Shown here in pieces: positions 56,100 through 64,000 of a stretch of DNA of 64,000 nucleotides. Numbering within the stretch: the stretch's first letter is position 1; each line of letters begins with the position of its first letter. Source of the DNA: Pseudomonas sp. ANT_H4 (GTDB lineage Bacteria; Pseudomonadota; Gammaproteobacteria; Pseudomonadales; Pseudomonadaceae); assembly GCF_008369295.1 (NCBI RefSeq), contig NZ_VOBG01000001.1, positions 186,001-250,000 of the forward strand, in the 5' to 3' direction. Both the position numbers and the translations under genes were made by a program. Below the pieces are notes generated by a model that was given only the letters and a program-made list of their open reading frames with translations, was not told the DNA's origin and made no database searches.

Positions 56100-58379
56100 T
56101 TAGAGGGTCTTCGCCGAAGCCGGATTGATCATCCGCGCCAACCCAAGGTTCTTCAGCGCCAGTTGCAGCGAGCTGTGGATAACTTGCGGGTTGTCGATGG
56201 TCATCAGCTCAGCCAGCAGCTCCTTGGCCTTGCTCAGGTTGATCTGGCGCAGCATCCATTTCACTTTCGGCAGGTTGGTGGCGTTCATCGACAGGCTGTC
56301 AAAGCCCATCGCCATCAACAACACTGCCGCCGCCGGATCGCCGGCCATTTCGCCGCAGATACTCACCGGCTTGCCTTCGGCATGGGCGTCGCGCACCACG
56401 TTCTGCAAGGCTTGCAGCACTGCCGGGTGCAGATAGTCGTAAAGATCGGCCACCCGTGGGTTGTTGCGGTCCACCGCCAGCAAGTACTGGGTCAGGTCGT
56501 TGGAGCCCACCGAAAGGAAGTCCACCTGCCGCGCTAGCTCCTTGGCCTGGTACACCGCTGCCGGAATTTCGATCATCACGCCAATGGGCGGCATCGGCAC
56601 GTCGGTGCCTTCATCGCGTACTTCGCCCCAGGCCCGGTGGATCAGGTGCAGCGCTTCTTCCAACTCGTGGGTGCCAGAGATCATGGGCAGCAGAATGCGC
56701 AGGTTGTTCAGGCCTTCGCTGGCCTTGAGCATGGCGCGGGTCTGGACGAGGAAGATTTCAGGATGGTCGAGGGTGACGCGAATGCCACGCCAGCCGAGGA
56801 AGGGGTTGTCTTCTTTGATCGGGAAATACGACAGTGACTTGTCGCCGCCAATGTCCAGGCTGCGCATGGTCACTGGCAACGGATGGAAGGCGGAAAGTTG
56901 CTCGCGATAAATCGCCAGCTGCTCCTTTTCGCTGGGGAACCGCTGATTGATCATGAACGGCACTTCAGTGCGGTACAAGCCTACCCCTTCGGCGCCACGC
57001 TGCTGCGCTCGGGCTACGTCCGCCAGCAAGCCGGTGTTAACCAGCAGCGGCATGCGGTGGCCGTCGAGGGTTATGCACGGCAGTTCCCGCAGGGCATCGA
57101 GCCCCTGGGACAGCTGGCGCTCTTCTTCCACCACTTCGGCGTATTGCTTGCGCAGCACTTCGCTGGGGTTGGTGTAGACCTCGCCGTGGTAGCCGTCGAC
57201 GATCATCTGAATGCCGTCGACCTTGGAATACGGCAGGTCCACCAGGCCCATCACCGTGGGGATGCCCATGGCCCGTGCCAGGATCGCCACGTGGGAGTTG
57301 CCCGAACCCAATACCGAAACCAGGCCCACCAGCTTGCCCTCCGGCACTTCGCCGAGCATGGTGGCGGTCAGTTCCTCACTGATGAGAATGGTGTTGTCGG
57401 GGTAGACCAGCGTCGTGGAACGTTCTTCCTGCAGGTAAGCCAACAGACGGCGACCGAGGTCCTTCACGTCCGAGGCTCGCTCGCGCAGATAGGCGTCGTC
57501 CATCAATTCGAAACGGTTGACGTGATCGGTGACCACCTGGCGCAGTGCGCCCTGAGCCCACTGGCCAGTCTTGATCACGTCCTTGACTTCGCTGCCCAGG
57601 GACGCGTCGTCGAGCATCATCAGGTAAACGTCGAACAGTGCCCGCTCTTCGGGCCGCAGTTGGGTAGCCAGCTTGGTCGACAGGGTGCGCATGTCATTGC
57701 GCACGCCTTCGAGGGCGGTCTTGAACAGGCCGATCTCAGCCTCGATATCGGTAACCGTCTTGTCCGGTACCACGTCGAGGTCGGCCGGTGGCAACATGAC
57801 CACGGCGGTGCCGACAGCAGCGCCTGGCGAACCGGGCACGCCGACGAACTTTGCTTCCTGGATGCCTTTGCCCTGACGGCCCAGGCCGCGGATCGAGCCG
57901 GTGGCCTCGGCGTGGGCAATAACCCCGGCCAATTGCGCGCTCATGGTCACGAGGAAGGCTTCTTCACCTTCGTCGAACTGGCGACGCTCTTTCTGCTGAA
58001 TGACCAACACGCCAACAACGCGGCGGTGGTGAATGATCGGTGCACCGAGGAACGAGGCGTAACGCTCTTCGCCAGTTTCGGCAAAGTAGCGATAGCGCGG
58101 GTGATCGGCGGCATGTTCGAGGTTCAGGGGTTCTTCACGCGTCCCCACCAGGCCCACCAGGCCTTCATTGGGCGCCATGCTAACCTTGCCGATGGAGCGC
58201 TTGTTCAAGCCCTCGGTGGCCATCAGGACAAAACGGTTGGTCTCGGGGTCCAGCAGGTAAACCGAGCAGACCTGGCTGCCCATGGCTTCCTTGACGCGCA
58301 ACACAATAATCCCCAACGCCGCCTTGAGATCCTTGGCGGAGTTAACTTCCTGGACGATCTTGCGCAGCGTATTGAGCAT
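56100..58379 (-). CDS. ptsP: PtsP: nitrogen-phosphotransferase enzyme I
   Basis: A 759-residue enzyme I-Ntr. Domains: N-terminal GAF (~1-160), linker, PEP-utiliser N-domain, swivelling His domain with phospho-His363 in GSGNSHVAILARAMG, and the PEP-binding TIM barrel (MRSLDIGGDKSLSYF, IEIPAAVYQAKELA, active-site Cys in SICGEMAGDP). It phosphorylates NPr and then EIIA-Ntr, a regulatory cascade linked to nitrogen and potassium control. It is 23 bases from rppH, so the two are cotranscribed. Confidence 0.96.
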   Translation of the reverse strand: MLNTLRKIVQEVNSAKDLKAALGIIVLRVKEAMGSQVCSVYLLDPETNRFVLMATEGLNKRSIGKVSMAPNEGLVGLVGTREEPLNLEHAADHPRYRYFAETGEERYASFLGAPIIHHRRVVGVLVIQQKERRQFDEGEEAFLVTMSAQLAGVIAHAEATGSIRGLGRQGKGIQEAKFVGVPGSPGAAVGTAVVMLPPADLDVVPDKTVTDIEAEIGLFKTALEGVRNDMRTLSTKLATQLRPEERALFDVYLMMLDDASLGSEVKDVIKTGQWAQGALRQVVTDHVNRFELMDDAYLRERASDVKDLGRRLLAYLQEERSTTLVYPDNTILISEELTATMLGEVPEGKLVGLVSVLGSGNSHVAILARAMGIPTVMGLVDLPYSKVDGIQMIVDGYHGEVYTNPSEVLRKQYAEVVEEERQLSQGLDALRELPCITLDGHRMPLLVNTGLLADVARAQQRGAEGVGLYRTEVPFMINQRFPSEKEQLAIYREQLSAFHPLPVTMRSLDIGGDKSLSYFPIKEDNPFLGWRGIRVTLDHPEIFLVQTRAMLKASEGLNNLRILLPMISGTHELEEALHLIHRAWGEVRDEGTDVPMPPIGVMIEIPAAVYQAKELARQVDFLSVGSNDLTQYLLAVDRNNPRVADLYDYLHPAVLQALQNVVRDAHAEGKPVSICGEMAGDPAAAVLLMAMGFDSLSMNATNLPKVKWMLRQINLSKAKELLAELMTIDNPQVIHSSLQLALKNLGLARMINPASAKTL

Positions 58380-58401
58380 GGCTCGGGGTCGAACTCCGTC
58401 G

Positions 58402-58881
58402 TCAGTCGCGCGCTAAAAGGCGCGGGGCAAGCTCTTTGAGAGCGCGACGATAAACCTCGCGCTTGAATGTCACCACCTGGCCCAACGGATACCAATAACT
58501 GACCCAGCGCCAGCCATCGAACTCCGGTTTACCGGTCAAATCCATCCGCACCCGCTGCTCGTTGGAGACCAGGCGCAGGAGAAACCATTTCTGTTTCTGG
58601 CCGATGCACAGCGGTTGGCTGTGAGTCCTGACCAGACGTTGCGGCAAACGATAGCGCAACCAGCCCCGGGTACAGGCGAGTATTTGCACATCTTCTCGCT
58701 CAAGGCCTACTTCTTCGTTCAACTCACGGTACAAGGCGTCTTCAGGGGTTTCGTCGGGGTTGATTCCGCCTTGAGGAAACTGCCAGGCATCTTGGTTGAT
58801 ACGGCGAGCCCATAGCACCTGTCCGGAATCATTCGTAAGAATAATCCCGACATTAGGACGGAAACCATCGGGGTCGATCAC
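58402..58881 (-). CDS. rppH: RppH: RNA 5'-pyrophosphohydrolase
   Basis: A GTG at 58881 ([14 protein letters not shown]) gives 159 residues, the normal Pseudomonas size; further upstream the frame has no similarity. It is a Nudix enzyme with box [24 protein letters not shown] (~36-59 in two blocks) that removes pyrophosphate from mRNA 5' ends and starts RNase E decay. It is first of the rppH-ptsP pair, a conserved arrangement, and divergent from the HAD gene. Confidence 0.96.
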   Translation of the reverse strand: MIDPDGFRPNVGIILTNDSGQVLWARRINQDAWQFPQGGINPDETPEDALYRELNEEVGLEREDVQILACTRGWLRYRLPQRLVRTHSQPLCIGQKQKWFLLRLVSNEQRVRMDLTGKPEFDGWRWVSYWYPLGQVVTFKREVYRRALKELAPRLLARD

Positions 58882-59024
58882 GGCAACAACCTCGCAAACG
58901 CATGTCGCCGCATTGTTCCACAAAGGTTGATCCAGCGGCAACGAGGCTGCTTACCTTATGTGCACTCTTGTGAAAAGACCGTATTCTGGACGCCTTTTTA
59001 CAGACTTTTCAGCGAGTAACCGCA

Positions 59025-59681
59025 ATGCGCCTGGCTTTATTCGACTTGGACAACACGCTTTTGGGCGGCGACAGTGACCACGCCTGGGGTGATTACCTAT
59101 GTGAACGGGGCATCCTCGATGCCGTCGCCTATAAGGCCCGTAACGACGATTTCTACCAGGATTACCTGGCCGGCAAGCTCGACAACGCCGCCTACCTCAA
59201 CTTCTGCCTGGAAATTCTCGGCCGCACCGAGATGGCCCAACTGGACGAATGGCACCGTGATTATATGCGCGACTGCATCGAGCCGATCATGTTGCCCCTT
59301 GCCGTTGAATTACTGGCCAAACACCATGCTGCTGGCGATAAGTTGGTAATCATTACCGCCACCAACCGTTTTGTCACCGCGCCGATTGCCGCACGCTTGG
59401 GCGTTGAAACGCTGATCGCGACGGAATGCGAGATGGTGGATGGCCGTTATACCGGGCGCAGTACCGATATCCCATGCTTTCGCGAGGGCAAGGTGACGCG
59501 CTTGAATCGGTGGCTGGAAGAGACCGGGTACAGTCTGGAAAACAGCTATTTCTACAGTGATTCGATGAATGACTTGCCGTTGCTGGAGCAGGTGACACAC
59601 CCGGTGGCGGTGGACCCGGACCCAAACTTGCGGGCCGAAGCCGAGAAACGCGGCTGGCCCGTGATTAGCCTGCGTAGCTGA
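59025..59681 (+). CDS. HAD-IB family phosphatase
   Basis: A 218-residue phosphatase: motif I FDLDNTLL with Asp7 and Asp9, motif II in IITATNRF, Lys near [10 protein letters not shown] and motif [13 protein letters not shown]. The helical cap (~17-90) marks subfamily IB, as in SerB and a histidinol-phosphatase group. The exact substrate is not clear; its place next to rppH-ptsP is conserved in Pseudomonas. A REPIN follows. Confidence 0.88.
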   Translation: MRLALFDLDNTLLGGDSDHAWGDYLCERGILDAVAYKARNDDFYQDYLAGKLDNAAYLNFCLEILGRTEMAQLDEWHRDYMRDCIEPIMLPLAVELLAKHHAAGDKLVIITATNRFVTAPIAARLGVETLIATECEMVDGRYTGRSTDIPCFREGKVTRLNRWLEETGYSLENSYFYSDSMNDLPLLEQVTHPVAVDPDPNLRAEAEKRGWPVISLRS

Positions 59682-59688
59682 TGACCCA

Positions 59689-59790
59689 CTGTAGGAGCGA
59701 GCTTGCTCGCGAAGAACGTCAACGATGACGCTGGCATTCTGAGTGAACGCGGCGCCCTCGGGCTTTTCGCGAGCAAGCTCGCTCCTACGG
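59689..59790. repeat. REPIN (GTAGGAGCGAGCTTGCTC family)
   Basis: Inverted 25-base units, 59689-59713 and 59766-59790, match at 24 of 25 positions around a 52-base spacer. Same family and size as the REPIN at 33784 beside the RAYT. It lies between the convergent HAD gene and the DUF2269 gene. Confidence 0.9.
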
Positions 59791-59803
59791 GGGTTGATAA
59801 GCC

Positions 59804-60217
59804 TTAAACCGGCTTGGCACCCATCAACCCAGCAATGGCAACAAAGCCCACCAGACTGACAACTGCCAGCGCCAAGGTGAAACTCAGGCTGCCTGCCCCG
59901 CCCAGTCGCAGTCGATTAAGCCGCGCCACCAACCAGAACCAGCTCAACGCCGCCACGGTGTAGATCACGCTGGAACCCAGTATCCAGGTCTGCCCCAGCG
60001 GCCAGCCGATCAGATGCGCCAGCCACCAACCGGTGAACGGCATGCTAACCAGGCAAATCCCCATCAACAACCAGACGAACACCCACGGCCGTTGCACGGT
60101 ATAGGCAGGCCCTGCGCTGCGTTTGCGCCAGGCCAGCACGGCCAGCCCGATACCACTGAGTAGCAGCAATACGGTGGCTGCTATGTGGATAACTTTGAGG
60201 GTAGTCAGCGTTTCCAT
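59804..60217 (-). CDS. DUF2269 family membrane protein
   Basis: A 137-residue inner-membrane protein with four helices (~8-27, ~45-65, ~78-100, ~112-132). The HIAATVLLLLSGIG start with a conserved His, followed by RPWVFVWLLMGI and PFTGWWL, is the DUF2269 pattern. Function unknown. It is 40 bases downstream of ilvA on the same strand and may be read from the same transcript. Confidence 0.8.
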   Translation of the reverse strand: METLTTLKVIHIAATVLLLLSGIGLAVLAWRKRSAGPAYTVQRPWVFVWLLMGICLVSMPFTGWWLAHLIGWPLGQTWILGSSVIYTVAALSWFWLVARLNRLRLGGAGSLSFTLALAVVSLVGFVAIAGLMGAKPV

Positions 60218-60257
60218 GTTCTCAATTCCTTAAAGGCCGCCCAATCAGCGTAGTCGT

Positions 60258-61772
60258 TCAACCGAGGAACAGTTGGTAGGCCGGGTTATCACTTTCATCC
60301 CAATACGGGTATCCGATGGCTTCCAGCGCCGCCGGCACCAGGTGACGCTCGCTCGCCGGCACTTGTAAGCCGGCGACCACACGTCCATCGGCCGCGCCGT
60401 GGTTGCGATAGTGGAACATCGAGATGTTCCAGCGCCCGCCCAACTTGTTAAGAAAGTTGAACAACGCCCCAGGACGCTCCGGGAACTCGAAGCGAAACAC
60501 CACTTCATCGCTGACCTTCGCCGCATGGCCGCCGACCATATGGCGGATATGCAGCTTGGCCAGTTCGTTTTCCGTCAGGTCCAGCACCGGGAAACCCTGG
60601 CTGGTCAGGCTGGAGATCAGGGCGCTGCGCGGGTCGTTTTCCGGGTGGGTCTGCACGCCGACGAAAATGTGCGCTTCGCTGCCGGAATGGTAGCGGTAGT
60701 TGAATTCGGTGATCTGGCGCTTGCCCACGGCTTCACAGAAGGCTTTGAAGCTGCCCGGTTTCTCGGGGATGGTCACGGCAATAATGGCTTCGCGACCTTC
60801 ACCCAACTCGGCACGCTCGGCCACATGGCGCAAGCGATCGAAGTTGACGTTGGCCCCGGAATCAATGGCGACAAAGGTCTGACCAGTGACGCCACGGGTC
60901 TCGACATACTTCTTGATCCCCGCCACGCCCAGGGCGCCGGCAGGCTCGGTGATGGAGCGGGTGTCGTCGTAGATGTCCTTGATCGCCGCGCAGATTTCAT
61001 CGGTGCTGACGGTGATCACTTCATCCACATAGTCTTTGCAGATATCGAAGGTGTGCTGGCCGATCTGCGCCACTGCAACGCCGTCGGCGAAGATGCCCAC
61101 GGTCGGCAGCACCACACGTTCACCCGCCGCCATGGCGGCTTGCAGGCAGTTGGAGTCGTCAGGCTCGACGCCGATGATCTTGATTTCCGGGCGCAGGTAT
61201 TTCACGTAGGCCGCGATGCCAGCGATCAGGCCACCACCGCCCACCGGTACAAAAATCGCGTCCAACGGACCTGGATGCTGGCGCAAAATCTCCATCGCCA
61301 CGGTGCCCTGCCCGGCAATGGTGTGCGGATCATCGTAAGGGTGAATGTAGACGAAGCCTTTTTCGTCGACCAGTTTCAGCGAGTACGCCAACGCTTCCGG
61401 AAAGGAATCACCGTGCAGCACTACTTTGCCGCCACGGGAGCGCACGCCTTCAACCTTGATCTCCGGGGTGGTCTTGGGCATCACGATAGTGGCCTTGACC
61501 CCCAGCACCTTGGCCGCCAGGGCCAGGCCCTGGGCATGGTTGCCGGCAGATGCGGTGACAACGCCGCGGGCGCGCTCTTCAGCCGTCAGTTGCGTGAGCT
61601 TGTTGTAAGCGCCGCGAATCTTGAAGGAAAACACCGGCTGCAAGTCTTCACGCTTGAGCCAGACCTTGTTACCCAGTCGCTCGGAGAGCTGGCGGGCGGT
61701 CTGCAACGGGGTTTCTACGGCAACGTCATAAACGCGCGAGGTGAGGATCTTCTTGACGTACTGTTCGAGCAT
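60258..61772 (-). CDS. ilvA: Threonine ammonia-lyase, biosynthetic
   Basis: A 504-residue PLP enzyme deaminating threonine to 2-oxobutanoate for isoleucine synthesis. The Schiff-base lysine is Lys51 in PVFSFKIRGAYNKL; the glycine-rich phosphate loop VPVGGGGLIAG follows. Two ACT-like regulatory domains occupy ~330-504 (IIAVTIPEKPGSFKAFCEAVG and VFRFEFPERPGALFNFLNKLG), giving isoleucine/valine feedback control. The form with two ACT domains is the biosynthetic one. Divergent from rpiA. Confidence 0.96.
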   Translation of the reverse strand: MLEQYVKKILTSRVYDVAVETPLQTARQLSERLGNKVWLKREDLQPVFSFKIRGAYNKLTQLTAEERARGVVTASAGNHAQGLALAAKVLGVKATIVMPKTTPEIKVEGVRSRGGKVVLHGDSFPEALAYSLKLVDEKGFVYIHPYDDPHTIAGQGTVAMEILRQHPGPLDAIFVPVGGGGLIAGIAAYVKYLRPEIKIIGVEPDDSNCLQAAMAAGERVVLPTVGIFADGVAVAQIGQHTFDICKDYVDEVITVSTDEICAAIKDIYDDTRSITEPAGALGVAGIKKYVETRGVTGQTFVAIDSGANVNFDRLRHVAERAELGEGREAIIAVTIPEKPGSFKAFCEAVGKRQITEFNYRYHSGSEAHIFVGVQTHPENDPRSALISSLTSQGFPVLDLTENELAKLHIRHMVGGHAAKVSDEVVFRFEFPERPGALFNFLNKLGGRWNISMFHYRNHGAADGRVVAGLQVPASERHLVPAALEAIGYPYWDESDNPAYQLFLG

Positions 61773-61908
61773 CGGAAAGCATCACTGAGCGGTTTGGGCA
61801 GGGCCAAGGAGTCTAACCCAGCGTTTGGCCGGGCGACCACACGAATACAAAGGTTTTGTTGGGTTATACTCGCGCCCCTCTTTACTCCCCGCCCGTTCCG
61901 GAGCCCGC

Positions 61909-62580
61909 ATGACCCAGGATCAACTCAAACAGGCAGTGGCCCAGGCCGCCGTCGATTTAATCCTTCCCAAGCTCGACGATAAAAGCATCGTCGGTGTCGG
62001 CACCGGCTCCACTGCCAACTGCTTTATCGATGCGCTGGCCCTGCACAAGGGCGCGTTCGACGGCGCCGTCGCCAGTTCCGAAGCCACCGCCGCACGCCTC
62101 AAGGGCCACGGAATTCCGGTGTACGAACTCAACACCGTCAGCGACCTGGAGTTCTACGTGGACGGCGCCGATGAAAGCGACGAACACCTGAACCTGATCA
62201 AAGGCGGCGGCGCAGCCCTGACCCGCGAGAAGATCGTCGCAGCCGTGGCCAAGACCTTCATCTGCATCGCCGACGCCAGCAAGCTGGTACCGGTCCTCGG
62301 CGCGTTCCCGCTGCCAGTGGAAGTGATCCCCATGGCCCGCAGCCACGTGGCCCGCGAGCTGGTGAAGCTGGGCGGCGACCCGGTGTACCGTGAAGGTGTG
62401 CTGACGGATAACGGCAACATCATCATCGACGTGTTCAATATGCAGATCACCAACCCGGTGGAGCTGGAGCGTCAGATCAATGCCATCGTTGGCGTGGTCA
62501 CCAATGGCTTGTTTGCAGCGCGTCCTGCGGATGTGTTGCTGCTGGGCACTTCTGAAGGCGTGAAAACCCTTAAGGCTTGA
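61909..62580 (+). CDS. rpiA: Ribose-5-phosphate isomerase A
   Basis: Starting at ATG 61909 gives 223 residues, the usual RpiA length. It interconverts ribose-5-phosphate and ribulose-5-phosphate. Motifs: [15 protein letters not shown] (29-43), the catalytic [25 protein letters not shown] (in the 80s-100s, two parts) and the C-terminal GVVTNGLFA. The first in-frame start at 61825 is too far upstream. A TTATACT near 61864 is a possible -10. Confidence 0.97.
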   Translation: MTQDQLKQAVAQAAVDLILPKLDDKSIVGVGTGSTANCFIDALALHKGAFDGAVASSEATAARLKGHGIPVYELNTVSDLEFYVDGADESDEHLNLIKGGGAALTREKIVAAVAKTFICIADASKLVPVLGAFPLPVEVIPMARSHVARELVKLGGDPVYREGVLTDNGNIIIDVFNMQITNPVELERQINAIVGVVTNGLFAARPADVLLLGTSEGVKTLKA

Positions 62581-62590
62581 CCCTCCCCAC

Positions 62591-62618
62591 TGATGGTTCC
62601 CACGCGTGGGAACCATCA
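62591..62618. repeat. Perfect 28-base palindrome downstream of rpiA
   Basis: The two 14-base halves (TGATGGTTCCCACG / CGTGGGAACCATCA) are exact complements with no loop. It starts 10 bases after the rpiA stop. Related in its GTTCCC...GGGAAC core to the palindrome at 39441, so it is a second family of dispersed palindromes in this genome. The 229 bases between it and the next gene hold no other feature I can support. Confidence 0.8.
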
Positions 62619-62847
62619 GCGCTTGTAACAAAAACGCTACTTTCCGCAGCATTTCCGCCCAGCCCCTTCCAAAACTGCGCACCCCATCACGGCATCCCAC
62701 GCCGTATCAGGTATCAAATCCGTTACAAATTACACCGAGGCGACCCACGCTTTTAACAATGCGCCAATTCGCGACCCTCCATGGAATGAGGCGCACATTG
62801 TGCAAAGGGTCTCGGCTCACGAATCCCAATCACCTCAAGGAAGACCT

Positions 62848-64000
62848 GTGATCAAGCCTCTAGCCCTCGCTATCAGCGTTGCCAGTGCCCTGCTGTCGAC
62901 CCACTCCCTGGCCTACGATTACGGCCAACACGCCAACACCACCCTGGAAAAGCTGATCAACGACTACCCCGGTCGTTATCGCGGCACGGCCAATTTCGCC
63001 GGGGCGGCCGACTGGATGCAGAGCCAGATGGGCAGCGCCTACAACATCAGCCGTCAGGATTTTTCCTGGAGCGGTGGCAGCCGCGCCTCGCAAAACGTGG
63101 TCGCTTATGCCGCCGGCACAAAACCGCAGTACGTGGTGATCGGCGCGCACTTCGACACCTATTTCGGCCGCCCAACCTTGCAAGGCCTGGACGATAACGG
63201 CTCCGGCGCCAGCGTGCTGACGGAAGTGGCGAAGAACCTTGGCGGCCTGCAACTGGAAAACGGCCTGAAAATCGTCGGCTTTGGCGCCGAGGAAGAGGGT
63301 TTGCGCGGCTCAAAGGCGTTCGTCGACTCGCTGAGCGCCAGCCAACGGGCCAACATGTTGGCGATGATCAACCTCGACAGCCTGATAACCGGCGACATGA
63401 TGTATGCCCACGCAGGCCAGAACAGCACCGCCAACCCGGCCCTGGCTTCACTGCGCGAACACACCTTACAGATCGCCAAGGAGTTGAACATCAACCTGTT
63501 CACCAACCCCGGCCTCGACCCGCAATACCCCGCTGGCACCGGCTGTTGCAGCGACGGGGAAGCCTTTGAGGGGCTGAATATCCCGATCCTTTATATCGAA
63601 GCCACCAACTGGGAGCTGGGGGACCTGGACGGCTACACCCAGACCGACAACCCGGCGATTCCCGGTGGCTCGACCTGGCACGACCCCAACGAAGACAACA
63701 AGGCCGTGCTGACCAACGCCTTCGGCCAGGAGCGCATCGACCAGCGTTTGCGGGACTATTCACGCCTGCTCAGCCGCCTGGTACTGGAGTTGACCAACGC
63801 CGACTTGATGGCATCCACCGCTTCGGGCGGCGCGGTTGCGCGCAATATGCAGGACAATCTGCAACGCCAGCACCAGTCCATGGTGCGTCTGCATGATCGC
63901 CGCTGGCTGACACTGCAATCGGCCAGCCGCGAGGTGGGCAGCTTCGATGGCGAGATTGGCGTCGACGGCGAGTACAACCCGGACAGCGGTTTCGACACTG
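62848..64000 (+). CDS. aaaA: M28 aminopeptidase, probable AaaA-type autotransporter (3' end cut)
   Basis: A GTG start after an AAGGAAGA ribosome-binding site gives 384 visible residues and the frame runs past the window. Signal peptide 1-22. Zinc ligands and catalytic residues of M28: His101-x-Asp103 (GAHFDTYF), Asp115, Glu148-150 (AEEEGL), Asp177 (NLDSL) and His278 (STWHDPNE). After residue ~310 the sequence turns into a helical linker and a strand-rich start (RRWLTLQSASREVGSFDGEIGV), as in an autotransporter beta-barrel. P. aeruginosa AaaA, next to rpiA, is such an arginine aminopeptidase. Confidence 0.78.
   Translation, partial: MIKPLALAISVASALLSTHSLAYDYGQHANTTLEKLINDYPGRYRGTANFAGAADWMQSQMGSAYNISRQDFSWSGGSRASQNVVAYAAGTKPQYVVIGAHFDTYFGRPTLQGLDDNGSGASVLTEVAKNLGGLQLENGLKIVGFGAEEEGLRGSKAFVDSLSASQRANMLAMINLDSLITGDMMYAHAGQNSTANPALASLREHTLQIAKELNINLFTNPGLDPQYPAGTGCCSDGEAFEGLNIPILYIEATNWELGDLDGYTQTDNPAIPGGSTWHDPNEDNKAVLTNAFGQERIDQRLRDYSRLLSRLVLELTNADLMASTASGGAVARNMQDNLQRQHQSMVRLHDRRWLTLQSASREVGSFDGEIGVDGEYNPDSGFDT

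Noticed and set aside
56883..58439. 518-residue plus-strand open frame opposite ptsP
   Set aside because: Antisense to a full-length, motif-complete PtsP; His/Gln-rich composition typical of GC-rich shadows.
60399..61982. 527-residue plus-strand open frame opposite ilvA
   Set aside because: Covers ilvA and the rpiA promoter region; no domain pattern.

Overview
The window is a gene-dense, GC-rich chromosomal segment of a Pseudomonas, most likely a member of the P. fluorescens species complex. This rests on the gene families, on an order that (from memory, not searched) follows the P. aeruginosa PAO1 chromosome from pyrR down to the rpiA/aaaA region, and on abundant REP/REPIN palindromes of the kinds known from P. 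fluorescens. It holds about 67 protein genes. I found no rRNA, tRNA, CRISPR array, phage or insertion sequence; the only transposase-like gene is a RAYT at 34.0 kb.

Layout: 0-2.7 kb, pyrimidine genes pyrR (cut by the window edge), pyrB and the inactive dihydroorotase pyrC'. 2.8-7.7 kb, a double TM2 protein, an NlpC/P60 peptidase, pilT (without an adjacent pilU), yggS, proC, yggT and yggU. 7.7-12.1 kb, metX-metW, a DUF4426 protein, rdgB, hemW and a DUF3392 protein. 12.2-14.5 kb, trmB, thiG, thiS and DUF423. 14.5-19.4 kb, mtgA facing rpoH and the ftsY-ftsE-ftsX operon. 19.8-25.2 kb, an M16 peptidase pair, rsmD, a YheT-type hydrolase and sseA. 25.2-29.6 kb, the long-chain alcohol/aldehyde oxidation locus laoR-laoC-laoB-laoA. 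29.8-34.4 kb, coaD, a ferredoxin, mutM, an HDOD protein, an RlmI-type methyltransferase and the RAYT. 34.7-40.0 kb, ilvD, a PchP-like phosphatase, a cystine symporter and folA.

40.1-52.5 kb looks like the accessory part, lying between folA and thyA. It contains an uncharacterised membrane protein/GTPase pair (DUF2868/DUF3482), a phosphonate cluster (PhnZ-like HD protein, FAD oxidoreductase, 2-aminoethylphosphonate ABC transporter, LysR regulator) and a cadmium/zinc efflux ATPase with its divergent CadR regulator. 52.5-62.6 kb returns to core genes: thyA, lgt, a TauE/SafE exporter, an NRDE protein, ptsP, rppH, an HAD-IB phosphatase, a DUF2269 protein, ilvA and rpiA. The right edge cuts an M28 aminopeptidase that resembles the autotransporter AaaA.

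The most interesting points are: a phosphonate cluster that keeps every PhnZ active-site residue but has neither PhnY, PhnW nor PhnX beside it; the DUF2868/DUF3482 pair, whose GTPase lacks a canonical NKxD motif; a palindrome placed exactly between a consensus -35 and -10 in front of laoC; a sigma-E/AlgU-type promoter in front of rpoH; and several REPIN families, one of which flanks its probable RAYT transposase. All functional calls come from reading motifs and context; no database search was run.
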